From CF-162 sp963667205 (GTDB taxonomy: Bacteria; Chloroflexota; Dehalococcoidia; SM23-28-2; RBG-16-64-32): a stretch of DNA of 64,000 nt. The notes under the pieces are model-generated. The model was not told the DNA's origin and made no database searches. It saw only the letters and a program-made list of their open reading frames with translations. Where the stretch lies: positions 2,480,001 to 2,544,000 of the forward strand of contig OY762959.1 in assembly GCA_963667205.1 (NCBI GenBank). The letters are read 5' to 3'. This document shows, piece after piece, positions 41,646 to 52,845 of the stretch (position 1 is its first letter; each line of letters starts with the position of its first letter). The position numbers were made by a program, and so were the translations under genes.

Positions 41646-42860
41646 TTAGCTCTTTAAGAGCTGCTTGTTGTAGTCGCTCCAGCGGGAGTCGAGGTCCGGG
41701 GCCTCCATCGTCTCGAGGATATAGTCGGCGAACTCGGAGCCTTTCGCCCCTGTGTCGCGGCCGGTGATCGTGAGGCGCTTCTCGAAACGGCCGCAGATGT
41801 CCAGCGCCTGCTCCAGCTTGCGGGCGGCCTCAGCAAAGCCGATGTGCCCGAGCAGCATCGACGCGGCGCGGATCATGCTGCTGGGGTCGGCGTAGGCGGC
41901 GCGGCCCTCGTCCACCATGCGCGGCGCGCTGCCGTGGATCGCCTCGAACATGGCGTAGCGCTTGCCGATGTTGGCGCTGCCGGCGGTGCCGACGCCGCCC
42001 TGGAACTCGGCCGCCTCGTCCGTGAGAATGTCGCCGTAGAGGTTGGGCAGCACCATCACGCGGAACTGGGTGCGGCGCTTGGGATCGATCAGCTTCGCCG
42101 TCATGATGTCGATATACCAGTCATCCCACTTCACCTGCGGGTAGTCGGCGCCGATGCGACGCGCGGCATCGAGGAACATGCCGTCGCTCGTCTTGACCAC
42201 GTTCGCCTTCGTGACGACGGTCAGGCGATCGATGCCGTTCTTGGCGGCGTGCTCGAAGGCGAGGCGGATGATGCGGTCAGAGCCGGGCGCGCTGATCAGG
42301 CGGAAGTCGATCGCGATGTCATCTTCGACGACGATGCCGTCGCTGCCGAGCGCGTAGAGGTCCTCGGTGTTCTCGCGGAAGAAGATCCAGTCGATGCCGT
42401 CTTCGGGCACGCGCACGGGCCGCACGTTGGCGAAGAGGTCCAGCTCCTTGCGCATGGCGACGTTGGCCGACTCAATGTTGGGCCACGGATCGCCGGCGCG
42501 GGGCGTCGTCGTCGGGCCCTTGAGGATGACGTTGCACCTCTTCAATTCCGCGAGGACGTCGGGTGGGATCGCGACGTTCTGGGCGGCGCGGTTTTCGATC
42601 GTCAGGCCTTCGATCGTGCGGAACTCTACCTTCCCGGAGGCCACCTGGTCAGTGAGCAGCGTTTCCAGCACCCGCCGCGCTTCGGCCGAGATGAAGGGGC
42701 CGATGCCGTCGCCGCCGCAGACGCCGATGATGATCGGCTCGAGCGCGGAGAAGTCGGTCCACTCGCCGGCGGCCTTCATCGCCTCGATGCGCGCGAGCTG
42801 CCCCTCGAGGAGCGTGCCGAAGTGGGCCTTCGCCTGTTCGATGGACTTGGAGTCGGGCAA
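41646..42860 (-). CDS. icd: Isocitrate dehydrogenase
   Basis: 404-residue member of the isocitrate/isopropylmalate dehydrogenase family. Landmarks are VCGGDGIGPFISAEARRVL, VRPVRVPEDGIDWIFFREN (substrate binding, ENTEDLYAL), NLYGDILTDEAAEFQGGVGTAG (metal/Asp ligands) and AMFEAIHGSAPRM. TCA-type activity is preferred to isopropylmalate because aconitase is adjacent upstream and malate dehydrogenase downstream. ATG 42860. The coenzyme preference cannot be decided from sequence here. Confidence 0.9.
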   Translation of the reverse strand: MPDSKSIEQAKAHFGTLLEGQLARIEAMKAAGEWTDFSALEPIIIGVCGGDGIGPFISAEARRVLETLLTDQVASGKVEFRTIEGLTIENRAAQNVAIPPDVLAELKRCNVILKGPTTTPRAGDPWPNIESANVAMRKELDLFANVRPVRVPEDGIDWIFFRENTEDLYALGSDGIVVEDDIAIDFRLISAPGSDRIIRLAFEHAAKNGIDRLTVVTKANVVKTSDGMFLDAARRIGADYPQVKWDDWYIDIMTAKLIDPKRRTQFRVMVLPNLYGDILTDEAAEFQGGVGTAGSANIGKRYAMFEAIHGSAPRMVDEGRAAYADPSSMIRAASMLLGHIGFAEAARKLEQALDICGRFEKRLTITGRDTGAKGSEFADYILETMEAPDLDSRWSDYNKQLLKS

Positions 42861-42945
42861 GGTGCGGTTCCTTCTGTCTACGGGCGTGTTCGTGTGGAGC
42901 GCGTGGCCCGGGTGGGGCCAATTCTAGCAGACGGCGCGCTCTCGC

Positions 42946-45702
<2,757 letters not shown>

Positions 45703-45756
45703 CGGTGCGTTCAGTTTATCAGGCCCGCCGCGAGCGAGAGAACAGCGCTCGTCCTG

Positions 45757-45762
45757 TATACT
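45757..45762 (+). promoter_or_regulatory. Putative -10 element (TATACT) for the AsnC-type gene
   Basis: TATACT lies 60 bases upstream of ATG 45823. GGGAAGGAG lies closer to the start. Confidence 0.35.
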
Positions 45763-45822
45763 GGCAGCACGCCCCGCTTATGCCCACACATCGCCCGCTG
45801 ACCCGGGAAGGAGCGCAACCCG

Positions 45823-46059
45823 ATGGCAATCAAAGCCTACGTGCTGATCGTGACTGACCCCGGCAACACAAAGAGCGTGCTGACGCAGATACAAGGCCTG
45901 CAGGGAATCCAGGAGGTCCACGAAGTGATGGGCCCGTACGACATCGTCGTCGAGATATCCGCCGATAATCTGCAGGAGATCCCACGCGTGCTGGGCGATC
46001 GCATCCGCCCAATCGAGGGCGTCCAGAGCACGACCTCGCTCGTCACCTTCCCCGACTAG
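45823..46059 (+). CDS. Stand-alone Lrp/AsnC ligand-binding (RAM) domain protein
   Basis: 78 residues forming just the effector-binding RAM domain: AYVLIVTDPGNTKSVLTQI, EVHEVMGPYDIVVEISADNL and EGVQSTTSLVTF. There is no helix-turn-helix, so it is not itself a DNA-binding regulator. Such stand-alone domains bind amino acids and may modulate enzymes or partner Lrp proteins. It begins at ATG 45823 after GGAAGGAG, divergent from aconitase. Confidence 0.85.
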   Translation: MAIKAYVLIVTDPGNTKSVLTQIQGLQGIQEVHEVMGPYDIVVEISADNLQEIPRVLGDRIRPIEGVQSTTSLVTFPD

Positions 46060-46088
46060 CCCACGTCTCCTGAGGCGTATATCGTGGC

Positions 46089-46726
46089 GTGAGTGCGCGC
46101 GCTATGGCTTTGGCCGCGGTTCCCGTGGTTGCTCTTTTCGCGACGATTCTGCTGATCGGGGCCCTCGGGGGTTGGTCGCCTCCACCCGTGTCTCCTCTCC
46201 GGGGAGTATCGTCCGAGGACTTCGCGCAGATGAGATTAAGGCCTGCCGAGGCGGGAATGGTCCCCGACATCGACGAGGCTGCGGCGATCGGCTTCGCGAA
46301 CGGACGCGAAGATCTTGGGAGGTGAGCCAGGCCCTGCTCGCCCGCGACCTCTTTAGCCGCGGGATGCTTGTCTGGGTGCTCAGCTTCGACCCTGATACCG
46401 TTGTCGCATATCCACCCTCGGGAGGCGGCTGCTACGTCAAGCCCAGCGACATCAAGGTGATCTACTCGCTTTTCGTCATCAGCGCCGAAACCGGCGAGTT
46501 CGTCCGCGGCATGAGGCACAGCAAGGCCCTGGTCGCGCCAGACGGCGAGGAGAGCCGCTTGGGGCACACGCCCGACGGGGACCTAGCCCGCCAGCTCTCG
46601 TGCACGGCCGAACGCCGCGTCCAGCATCTCTCCTGCGTCAGGCGGCCCGTGAACGTGTTCTGCTGGCTGACGTGGAACGAGCAGACGATCGTCCGGTCAC
46701 CGTCGACCGCGGTCTCGGCGCCGTGA
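46089..46726 (+). pseudogene. Hypothetical exported protein, frameshifted
   Basis: The first part (GTG 46089 to TGA 46325) encodes a membrane/signal helix (AMALAAVPVVALFATILLIG), then a soluble segment ending IGFANGREDLGR. The following sequence reads on in another frame as EVSQALLARDLFSRGMLVWV and continues with GGGCYVKPSDIKVIYSLFVI, so one base appears to be missing in CTTGGGAGGTGA at about 46315-46325. The continuation stays open to 46726, where it overlaps the opposite-strand uracil-DNA glycosylase gene. No family recognised. Confidence 0.4.
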
Positions 46727-47256
46727 CCGAACTTCGGCTTTGGGCGCAGGCCGAACAAGCGCGCGAGCCCGTCCAGCGCGTACCCGCCCAGCGCCACGAT
46801 CACGCGCACGTCCGCCAGCAGTGCTATCTCACGCTCCAGGTAGGGGAGGCAGTTGTCACGCTCCTCTGGCGTCGGTCGGTTGGACGGCGGTGCGCAGCGG
46901 TTGACCGCCGTCACGTAGGCGCCGGTCAGTCGCAAGCCGTCGTCGCGGTGCTCGCTCGTCGGTTGGTTGGCGAACCCGGCGCGGTGCAGCGCCCGGTAGA
47001 GCCAGTCGCCGGAGCGATCGCCGGTGAAGACGCGACCGGTGCGGTTGCCGCCGTGCGCCGCCGGCGCCAGGCCGACGACGAGCAGGCGAGCCTCCGGATC
47101 GCCGAAACCGGGCACCGGGCGGCCCCAGTAGTCCCAGTCGCGGAAGGCGGCGCGCTTCTCGCGCGCGGTCCGCTCCCGCCACTCCACCAACCGCGGGCAA
47201 AGGCCGCAGGCGGTGATCTCGTCGCGGACGCGTTCGAGGGAGTCGGTCACGGTCAT
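46462..47256 (-). CDS. Family-5-type uracil-DNA glycosylase with frameshifted C-terminus
   Basis: The first about 208 residues match the iron-sulfur uracil-DNA glycosylases: N-terminal CGLCPRLVEW cysteines, GLAPAAHGGNRTGRVFTGDR (UDG motif 1) and FHVSQQNTFTGRLT (terminal motif). It excises uracil from damaged DNA. After GRLTQ the frame leaves the family: a shift around 46629-46633 would restore MLDAAFGRARELAG ending with TAG at 46583-46585. The literal reading frame instead runs 41 codons further into antisense sequence. It is probably close to functional, as all catalytic parts are before the shift. Confidence 0.7.
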   Translation of the reverse strand: MTVTDSLERVRDEITACGLCPRLVEWRERTAREKRAAFRDWDYWGRPVPGFGDPEARLLVVGLAPAAHGGNRTGRVFTGDRSGDWLYRALHRAGFANQPTSEHRDDGLRLTGAYVTAVNRCAPPSNRPTPEERDNCLPYLEREIALLADVRVIVALGGYALDGLARLFGLRPKPKFGHGAETAVDGDRTIVCSFHVSQQNTFTGRLTQERCWTRRSAVHESWRARSPSGVCPKRLSSPSGATRALLCLMPRTNSPVSALMTKSE

Positions 47257-47277
47257 TAGTTGGTGCAGGGAGGAGAA

Positions 47278-47354
47278 TGGTGCCCCCGGCGGGATTCGAA
47301 CCCGCGATCTCCGCCTTGAAAGGGCGGCGTCCTGGGCCGCTAGACGACGGGGGC
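47278..47354 (-). tRNA. tRNA-Glu (TTC)
   Basis: Acceptor GCCCCCG pairs with CGGGGGC. The anticodon TTC (complement of 47318-47320) is in the loop CTTTCAA, the T-arm has GGGTTCGAATCCC, and CCA is encoded (TGG at 47278-47280 on the plus strand). Confidence 0.95.
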
Positions 47355-47415
47355 AGCAGATTCAGTTTAGGCGAACGGGGGCGTCTGCGCCAACGGCGTC
47401 TACGGCCCTTTCGGG

Positions 47416-49269
47416 CTAGGGCGAGGGCGAGGGCAGGAAGCTGTTGAACGACTCGATGGCCGCCGCATGATCAAGGACGCGTATGTAGTGCGCTACGAGA
47501 TCGCCGCCACCTACGCCCGGTTGGCTCCAGATCACCACCCGCTGACCAACGCCGGGTTCGCCGCCGGCGATCTTAGCGCTCGCCGCGACGTTAACGTCGC
47601 CGAACTCAAGCGTCCAGTTGCCGCCTTCGATCTCGCTGATCGTGCCCAGCGTGCGGATCAACTGATTGTCGCCCGCGGCTTCGATTTCGAAGAAGCCAGA
47701 CGCAGTCAGGTCGCCGCCGGAGCCGCGTTCCGTCTCGACACTGATCAGGGCTCCGATCTGCGGCTCAGCGCCGTCCTCCGGGGGCACGACGGGCAGGCCG
47801 CTGACGACCCACTGTGCGCCTTGGACGCCATCGAACGTGCCGATCAGCGTCACGACCTCGGCCTTCGTCTCGCTGGCGAGCACTGACACGCGCGACGCCT
47901 CAAGCTTGCCGCGATCGTTGATCGCTTCGACCTGCACGCGTGCGCCGTCCCGGACGTCGCCGGCGCCGGCCTCGACGACGGTGCTCTCGGTTACGCCGAA
48001 CTGGAAGCCACCGATCAGCCACTCGCTCTTGGAGCCGCTGACGTCGCCTTCGATCGTGCCTTCGAACGTGAGTGCTCTGAGTTCAGTCGAGGTGCGCGTC
48101 GAGACGGCCGGCTTGATCTCGTCCGCTACGAATCCGTCGGCGGTGGTTCTGACCGTGATCTCCGCGAACTCGCCCGGTTCAATGTCGTACGTCTTCAACG
48201 TCGCCTCGGAGAGGCGGAACAACGTGCCGCCAACGCGGATGCCCTCGCTCGTGATTGATTCCACAACGCCGTTGACGAACGCGCTGCTCTCCGAGTCGTT
48301 CAGCGGCCCCCCGCCGATCAGACTGAGGGCCTGCAAGCGGCCGTCTGCTCCGCGCGCCACGAGGACTCGCGCCGTCAGGCCGGCCACGATCTCTCCACCG
48401 CCGATCGTGCGGTCGTCGACGTTGACGGCGACGCCGCCGATGCTCCAGGTGCCGTCATCCAGCGCCTGCACCTGGCCTGAGATGCTCTGGAAGCCGCCGC
48501 GCAGGTCGTCTGGCTGAACGGCAACGAATGAGGTGCCAGCGCTACCGGCGAGCCGCACGTTGTGCAGAGCGGCTACAGCCTCCGCGAATTCGTCGTGAGC
48601 GGGGTCTGACACCTGTTGCCAGAGCGCCAGAAGCAGGTCTTCTTGCTCTTGCGCCTGGCTCAGTACGCGCGCTTGCAGGCCGGTCTCTTCGGGCCGGTCC
48701 TGCAGGATCGAGACGGCGCGGCGGTTGCGGTTCTCGAGCGCGCCGAGGACGTTCTCCGGGATCGTCTTGCCCTGGCTGACCATGCTGCGGATCTCATCGA
48801 CGCGCTGGTTGGACTGGTCGAGCAGGATCTCCGCCTCGTGCGTCTCGTCGAAGACGAACCAGAGCCCGATGTCCTCAGTGGCCAGCTTGATGCTGTACAG
48901 CGGACTGTCCGGCATCGCGTCCTGCGACGCTATCGCCAGGCCGCCGCCGAACGACGAGACGGCCAGGAGGACGGCGACGAGCGCGAGCGCCGGCCTGAAG
49001 AGGGCGCCGAAGTGGCCGCGCCGGGCCGTCACGCGCCGGCCTCCCAGTCGTAGCTGGTGGGCGCGCTCGCGGACGAGCCGCCAGCTCTGCTCCTGGGCCA
49101 GCGCCCGCGGTGTCACTCGCGGACTGGACTGGACGCGCGCCGCTAGCGCGAGGGCCGACCGCAACCGCGGCGCGTGGCGCGGGTGGCGCGCGACGATCTG
49201 CTCCATGGGCTCGCCGCTGCGGAGGGCCGTCAGGCATTCGTCCAGGACTGAGCCGTAGCTGCGAAACAT
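47416..49269 (-). CDS. DUF5667/DUF5666 membrane-anchored exported protein
   Basis: 617 residues: cytoplasmic N-terminus (about 1-90), one membrane helix (about 91-113, ALALVAVLLAVSSFGGGLAIA), the DUF5667 segment (about 115-220: PDSPLYSIKLATEDIGLWFV then a long amphipathic helix) and, C-terminally, at least four repeated DUF5666-like beta modules (about 245-600) with recurring G-x-V-x-x-I/L-x-x-G-x-W-x-I/V-G-G. It starts right after the ECF sigma gene (2-base gap), so it is co-transcribed with it. In related clusters this kind of protein probably acts as an anti-sigma factor or envelope-stress sensor; that role is inferred. Confidence 0.7.
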   Translation of the reverse strand: MFRSYGSVLDECLTALRSGEPMEQIVARHPRHAPRLRSALALAARVQSSPRVTPRALAQEQSWRLVRERAHQLRLGGRRVTARRGHFGALFRPALALVAVLLAVSSFGGGLAIASQDAMPDSPLYSIKLATEDIGLWFVFDETHEAEILLDQSNQRVDEIRSMVSQGKTIPENVLGALENRNRRAVSILQDRPEETGLQARVLSQAQEQEDLLLALWQQVSDPAHDEFAEAVAALHNVRLAGSAGTSFVAVQPDDLRGGFQSISGQVQALDDGTWSIGGVAVNVDDRTIGGGEIVAGLTARVLVARGADGRLQALSLIGGGPLNDSESSAFVNGVVESITSEGIRVGGTLFRLSEATLKTYDIEPGEFAEITVRTTADGFVADEIKPAVSTRTSTELRALTFEGTIEGDVSGSKSEWLIGGFQFGVTESTVVEAGAGDVRDGARVQVEAINDRGKLEASRVSVLASETKAEVVTLIGTFDGVQGAQWVVSGLPVVPPEDGAEPQIGALISVETERGSGGDLTASGFFEIEAAGDNQLIRTLGTISEIEGGNWTLEFGDVNVAASAKIAGGEPGVGQRVVIWSQPGVGGGDLVAHYIRVLDHAAAIESFNSFLPSPSP

Positions 49270-49271
49270 GG

Positions 49272-49925
49272 CTATACGTCATCCGCATGCAGGATGCGCC
49301 GCAGCGATCCGAGGGCGCGGTGCTGAAGCGACTTGATGGCGCCTTCGCTGCGGCCCATGATCTTGCCGACCGACCGGTTATCGAAGCCCTCGATGAACTT
49401 GAGGACGATAACCTGCCGCTGTTCCGGGGTCAGGTGCTTGAGCGCTACCTGGATCTGGCCCCGCGCCAGCGCCCGCTCGGCGAGCACTTGCGGGTTGGCG
49501 AGCGCCGTGGCGATCGTCTCGCTCAGGTCGACTTCGCCGCGACGCTTGCGGCGGCGGTGGAGGTCGATCAGGCGGTTGCGGGCGATGCGGAAGACCCAGG
49601 CGCCGAAGGGCAGCCCCGTGAACTTGTAAGTCTGGACCTTCTCGATCATCTTCAGCATGACGTCGGAGGCCAGGTCTTCGGCGGCCTGAACGTCGCCCAT
49701 CTGCATGAAGGCGTAGTTGTAGATCTTCGGGTAGTAGGTCTGGTAGATCGCGTGGATCGCCTCGTTGTCGTACTGCTGGGCGCGGCGGACGAGCTCCCAC
49801 TCCGCCGAGACTTCTTCCTGCGGTTGTGCCGACGGCGTCGCCCGAGCCTTCTCGTCCGGCGCGCTGCCGGTACGAGGCTCATTGAGGGAGCGGGTCAAAC
49901 GGGTGTCCCAGGTTGCTGCACGCAT
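49272..49925 (-). CDS. ECF-type RNA polymerase sigma factor
   Basis: 217 residues with sigma-70 region 2 (about 55-120: IYQTYYPKIYNYAFMQMGD, VFRIARNRLIDLHRRRKRR) and region 4 (about 155-205: HLTPEQRQVIVLKFIEGFDN, GRSEGAIKSLQHRALGSL). A Thr/Pro/Glu-rich N-terminal extension precedes them. Its partner is the downstream DUF5667 protein. ATG 49925. Confidence 0.88.
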   Translation of the reverse strand: MRAATWDTRLTRSLNEPRTGSAPDEKARATPSAQPQEEVSAEWELVRRAQQYDNEAIHAIYQTYYPKIYNYAFMQMGDVQAAEDLASDVMLKMIEKVQTYKFTGLPFGAWVFRIARNRLIDLHRRRKRRGEVDLSETIATALANPQVLAERALARGQIQVALKHLTPEQRQVIVLKFIEGFDNRSVGKIMGRSEGAIKSLQHRALGSLRRILHADDV

Positions 49926-49992
49926 CTGCTCAAATACAAAAACGTGCGGCGCTGGCGGTGGATACGGTTGGTGCTCATCGGTAGTGGCAGGT

Positions 49993-50187
49993 TCAGTCTG
50001 AGAGTCCCAGGAGGTGGCGGCGCGCGGCGTCGTAGCGTTCCTTGGCGCGCGCCTCTCGGTTGAGCAGGCCTTTCAGCTTCGGCGGCTCCAGCCTCTGGCC
50101 GTCGAGCAGGACGGCGTGCAAGTCCCGGACCTGCTTCGTCCAGGCCTCGTAGGCCTGCCGGTATTCCTCGTTAACGTCTTCCGGCAT
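49993..50187 (-). CDS. Small conserved-looking helical protein
   Basis: 64 residues, rich in charged helix-forming residues (YRQAYEAWTKQVRDLHAVLL). ATG 50187 has AGGTGA directly upstream. No family recognised. Supported by the ribosome-binding site and the lack of a competing frame. Confidence 0.45.
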   Translation of the reverse strand: MPEDVNEEYRQAYEAWTKQVRDLHAVLLDGQRLEPPKLKGLLNREARAKERYDAARRHLLGLSD

Positions 50188-50247
50188 CTGTCACCTGCGT
50201 CAATGCTAAAGGAGCATACGGGTATTGCAAAGCGCCGGATTGCCGCC

Positions 50248-51930
50248 CTATAGCCAGCGCGATTTGACGTCACCGTCGATGACCACATCGAGCAGCCGCG
50301 GTTCGCCTGAGCCCTGCGCCTCGCGCAGGGCGTCGCCGATCTCGTCGGGGTGCTCGATGCGGACTCCCGTGACGCCGAACGAAGCGGCGATCTGTGCGAA
50401 GTTCAGCGCCGGCTCGCTCATGTCCATCGCTACGAACTCGCGGTCCGCGGCGCCTTCGCCGAGGTATTCGAGCATGTTCAGCTTGAGGATGCGGTAGCTC
50501 CCGTTGTTGGCGATGACCCAGGTTACGGGAATCCTGTGGTGTGCGGCCGTCCAGAGCGCCTGGATCGTGTAGAGCGCCGAGCCGTCGCCAACGACCGACA
50601 TCACCGGCACCTCGGGCCGCGCCAGCTTGATCCCGATCGGGTTGGGCATGCCCGGCCCAAGACCGCCGCCGCTGGCGCGATAGTGGCGCCCCGTGTCCGG
50701 GAAGCGCAGGTAGCGCATCAAGTAGCCGCCGGCCGTGATCGACTCATCGAAGAGCACCGTGTCCGGCGCCATCGCGTCGCTCAACTCCGACATCAGGCGA
50801 CCGGCCGTCATCGGGCTGTTGTCCCAGCGGGCCTTGGCGGCGGCTTCCAGCGCGCCCATCATCTGGTCACCAGCCTGCTTCACGTTGTCCCCTCGCTCCA
50901 ACGCTGCCTTGCGCTGGTCGTCGGTCTGCAAGCGCTTGATCGCCTCGATCACGTCGATCATCGCCAGGCGCGGGTCCGCCATAACGCCGACGTCCACCCG
51001 CCAGTTCTTGCCGATTTCGCGCGCGTTGAGGTCTACGTGCACGATCTTCGTTCCGTCGCTGAACGGCGGCTCGTCGAGCGGGAAGAGGAGCGTCAGGACC
51101 GGCGTGCCGATCGCCACCAGAAGATCGGTGTCGGCGAGCTGACCCCTGAGCATCGATGGCGATACGACGTTGAGCAGCCCCTGGTACAGCGGGTGTGCTG
51201 ATGGGAAGGGGAGCTCGGCGGCGAAGCTGGAGTGCACACGCGCGCCGGTCAGCTCGGCGAGCTGCACGAGCTCGGCCTGGCCGCCGCTGACCGAGACGCC
51301 GTCGCCCGCGAGGAGCGTCGGCGAGCGAGCAGCGATGAGCAGGCGGGCGATCTGCTCGGCCGCCTCGGCGCTGGGGCGGACGCGCGAGTCGACATAATTC
51401 GCCGGGGCGATCTGCGCCTCGGCCTCCTCGTCCATCACGTTGGTCGGAACGGAGATGAACGTCGGGCCGCGCGGCGGTTCCAGCGCCACTTTGAAGGCGC
51501 GACGCAGGAGGACCGGCACTTCGGCCGGATCGCCCGCCTCAACGGCCCACTTTGTGAACGGCTCAGCCAGCCGCACGATGTCCCCGCTGAGGATCGGGTC
51601 CTGGCTGGCGCCGTGGTGCGGGTGTTGTCCCGCGTAGACGACCAGCGGCGTGCCCGCGCGGTACGAGTTGTAAAGCATCCCCATCGCGTTGCCAAGGCCC
51701 GGCGTGATGTGCAGCTGCAGGAACGCCGGACGGCCGGAGGCGCGCGCGAAGCCGTCCGCGATGCCCGTGGCGACGCCCTCGTGCAACGAGAGGATGTAGT
51801 CGAGTTGCGGGTAGTCCTGCAGGGCGTCCATGAAGCCCTGCTCGGTGGTACCGGGATTGCCGAAGACGTACTTCGTCCCGTCCGCCAGGAGTTGCTCGAT
51901 CATGAGGTGCCGGCCGGCGAGGCGTGCCAT
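50248..51930 (-). CDS. Thiamine-diphosphate-dependent enzyme, benzoylformate-decarboxylase-like
   Basis: 560 residues in the usual three-domain ThDP layout. The N-terminal Pyr domain contains GNPGTTEQGFMDAL and the conserved Glu of SLHEGVATGIADGFARASG, followed by a Rossmann middle domain (about 190-330) and a C-terminal PP domain with GDGSALYTIQALWTAAHHRI and an NN pair (ThDP/Mg motif). It is closest in character to benzoylformate decarboxylase or related acetolactate-synthase-like enzymes; the substrate is uncertain. ATG 51930 has AAAGGAG seven bases upstream. Confidence 0.83.
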   Translation of the reverse strand: MARLAGRHLMIEQLLADGTKYVFGNPGTTEQGFMDALQDYPQLDYILSLHEGVATGIADGFARASGRPAFLQLHITPGLGNAMGMLYNSYRAGTPLVVYAGQHPHHGASQDPILSGDIVRLAEPFTKWAVEAGDPAEVPVLLRRAFKVALEPPRGPTFISVPTNVMDEEAEAQIAPANYVDSRVRPSAEAAEQIARLLIAARSPTLLAGDGVSVSGGQAELVQLAELTGARVHSSFAAELPFPSAHPLYQGLLNVVSPSMLRGQLADTDLLVAIGTPVLTLLFPLDEPPFSDGTKIVHVDLNAREIGKNWRVDVGVMADPRLAMIDVIEAIKRLQTDDQRKAALERGDNVKQAGDQMMGALEAAAKARWDNSPMTAGRLMSELSDAMAPDTVLFDESITAGGYLMRYLRFPDTGRHYRASGGGLGPGMPNPIGIKLARPEVPVMSVVGDGSALYTIQALWTAAHHRIPVTWVIANNGSYRILKLNMLEYLGEGAADREFVAMDMSEPALNFAQIAASFGVTGVRIEHPDEIGDALREAQGSGEPRLLDVVIDGDVKSRWL

Positions 51931-52061
51931 AGGGACTCCTTTCGGGGCGAAAGGATAGCACGCACTCTGCCGCGCCCGAGCTTTACCGCTCGTTAACTCT
52001 CGTACCGTAACGGCGGCGTGCCTGCCGCCCATCACCCTAATATGGAGGATTAACGGCTTCA

Positions 52062-52786
52062 ATGTCGGCGTCAACCGCACCCGGGACCCACCAGACGCTT
52101 CTTGCGACGGCGCCGGATACGCCGCTTTGGCTTGAGTCCCTCTGGGCGATCGACTGGCTCTCGCTCCGCCTCTCGCCCGTCTACTACGGGCTGGGTGTGC
52201 CGCGCGGCAACGGTGAGGCCGTGACAACGGTCCCCGGCCTGATGTGCCCCGACGCTTTCATGATGGAGATGCACGGCTGGCTGCGTCGCGTCGGCTAGGC
52301 CCCGTATCTCTCCGGCATCGTCATCAACGCCGACTGCCCGGGCAGGCTGGCCGAGCGCCTGGACGCAACGGTCCGTGAGGCGGTGAAGGAGACCGGACGG
52401 CCCGTTCGGATCGTCGGCCACAGCCTGGGAGGGGTTATCGCCCGGCGCGTGGCCGTCGACCAGCCGCAGAACGTATCGCACCTGGTCTACCTCGGCACGC
52501 CGCTGCAGGCCATCCACGCTCATCCCCAGGTGCTGGCCGCGAGTGCCGCTGCTTCACGCCGGACTACCCCTGCGGCTTCACGGCCGCCGCATCGCAAGAG
52601 CTGCCCGAGTCGATAAGGCACGCCTCGATCTACACGAAGTCAGACGGCGTGGTGGACTGGCACAACGCGACGGAAGCGCGGGCGAGGCTGAACCACGAGG
52701 TCGGCGGGACACACCTGGGCCTGCCCTACAACGCGCGCGCTTATCGGGCGCTCGGGAACATCCGGCAAGACCGCCGCGAAGCCTAG
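52062..52786 (+). pseudogene. Alpha/beta hydrolase (lipase-like), broken by a TAG and a frameshift
   Basis: N-terminal MHGWLRRVG, then a TAG at 52296-52298, then APYLSGIVINADCPGRL and the nucleophile elbow VGHSLGGVIARRVAVD in the same frame. Homologues have a Tyr at the stop (GYxPYxSGI). Around 52540 the frame shifts; FTPDYPCGFTAA, IYTKSDGVVDWHNA and GGTHLGLPYNARAYR follow in another frame, ending at TAG 52784. The combined length fits small lipase-type hydrolases. Two lesions make an intact product very unlikely. Confidence 0.8.
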
Positions 52787-52830
52787 CCTCCCGCAGGGTG
52801 CCCCCACGTCTGCCGTGACTGCGTTCGCGG

Positions 52831-52836
52831 TATGCT
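52831..52836 (+). promoter_or_regulatory. Putative -10 element (TATGCT) directly before the MFS gene
   Basis: TATGCT ends nine bases before GTG 52846, and no ribosome-binding site lies between. A weak GTCTGC is 17 bases upstream. Confidence 0.35.
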
Positions 52837-52845
52837 TGGCGTATC

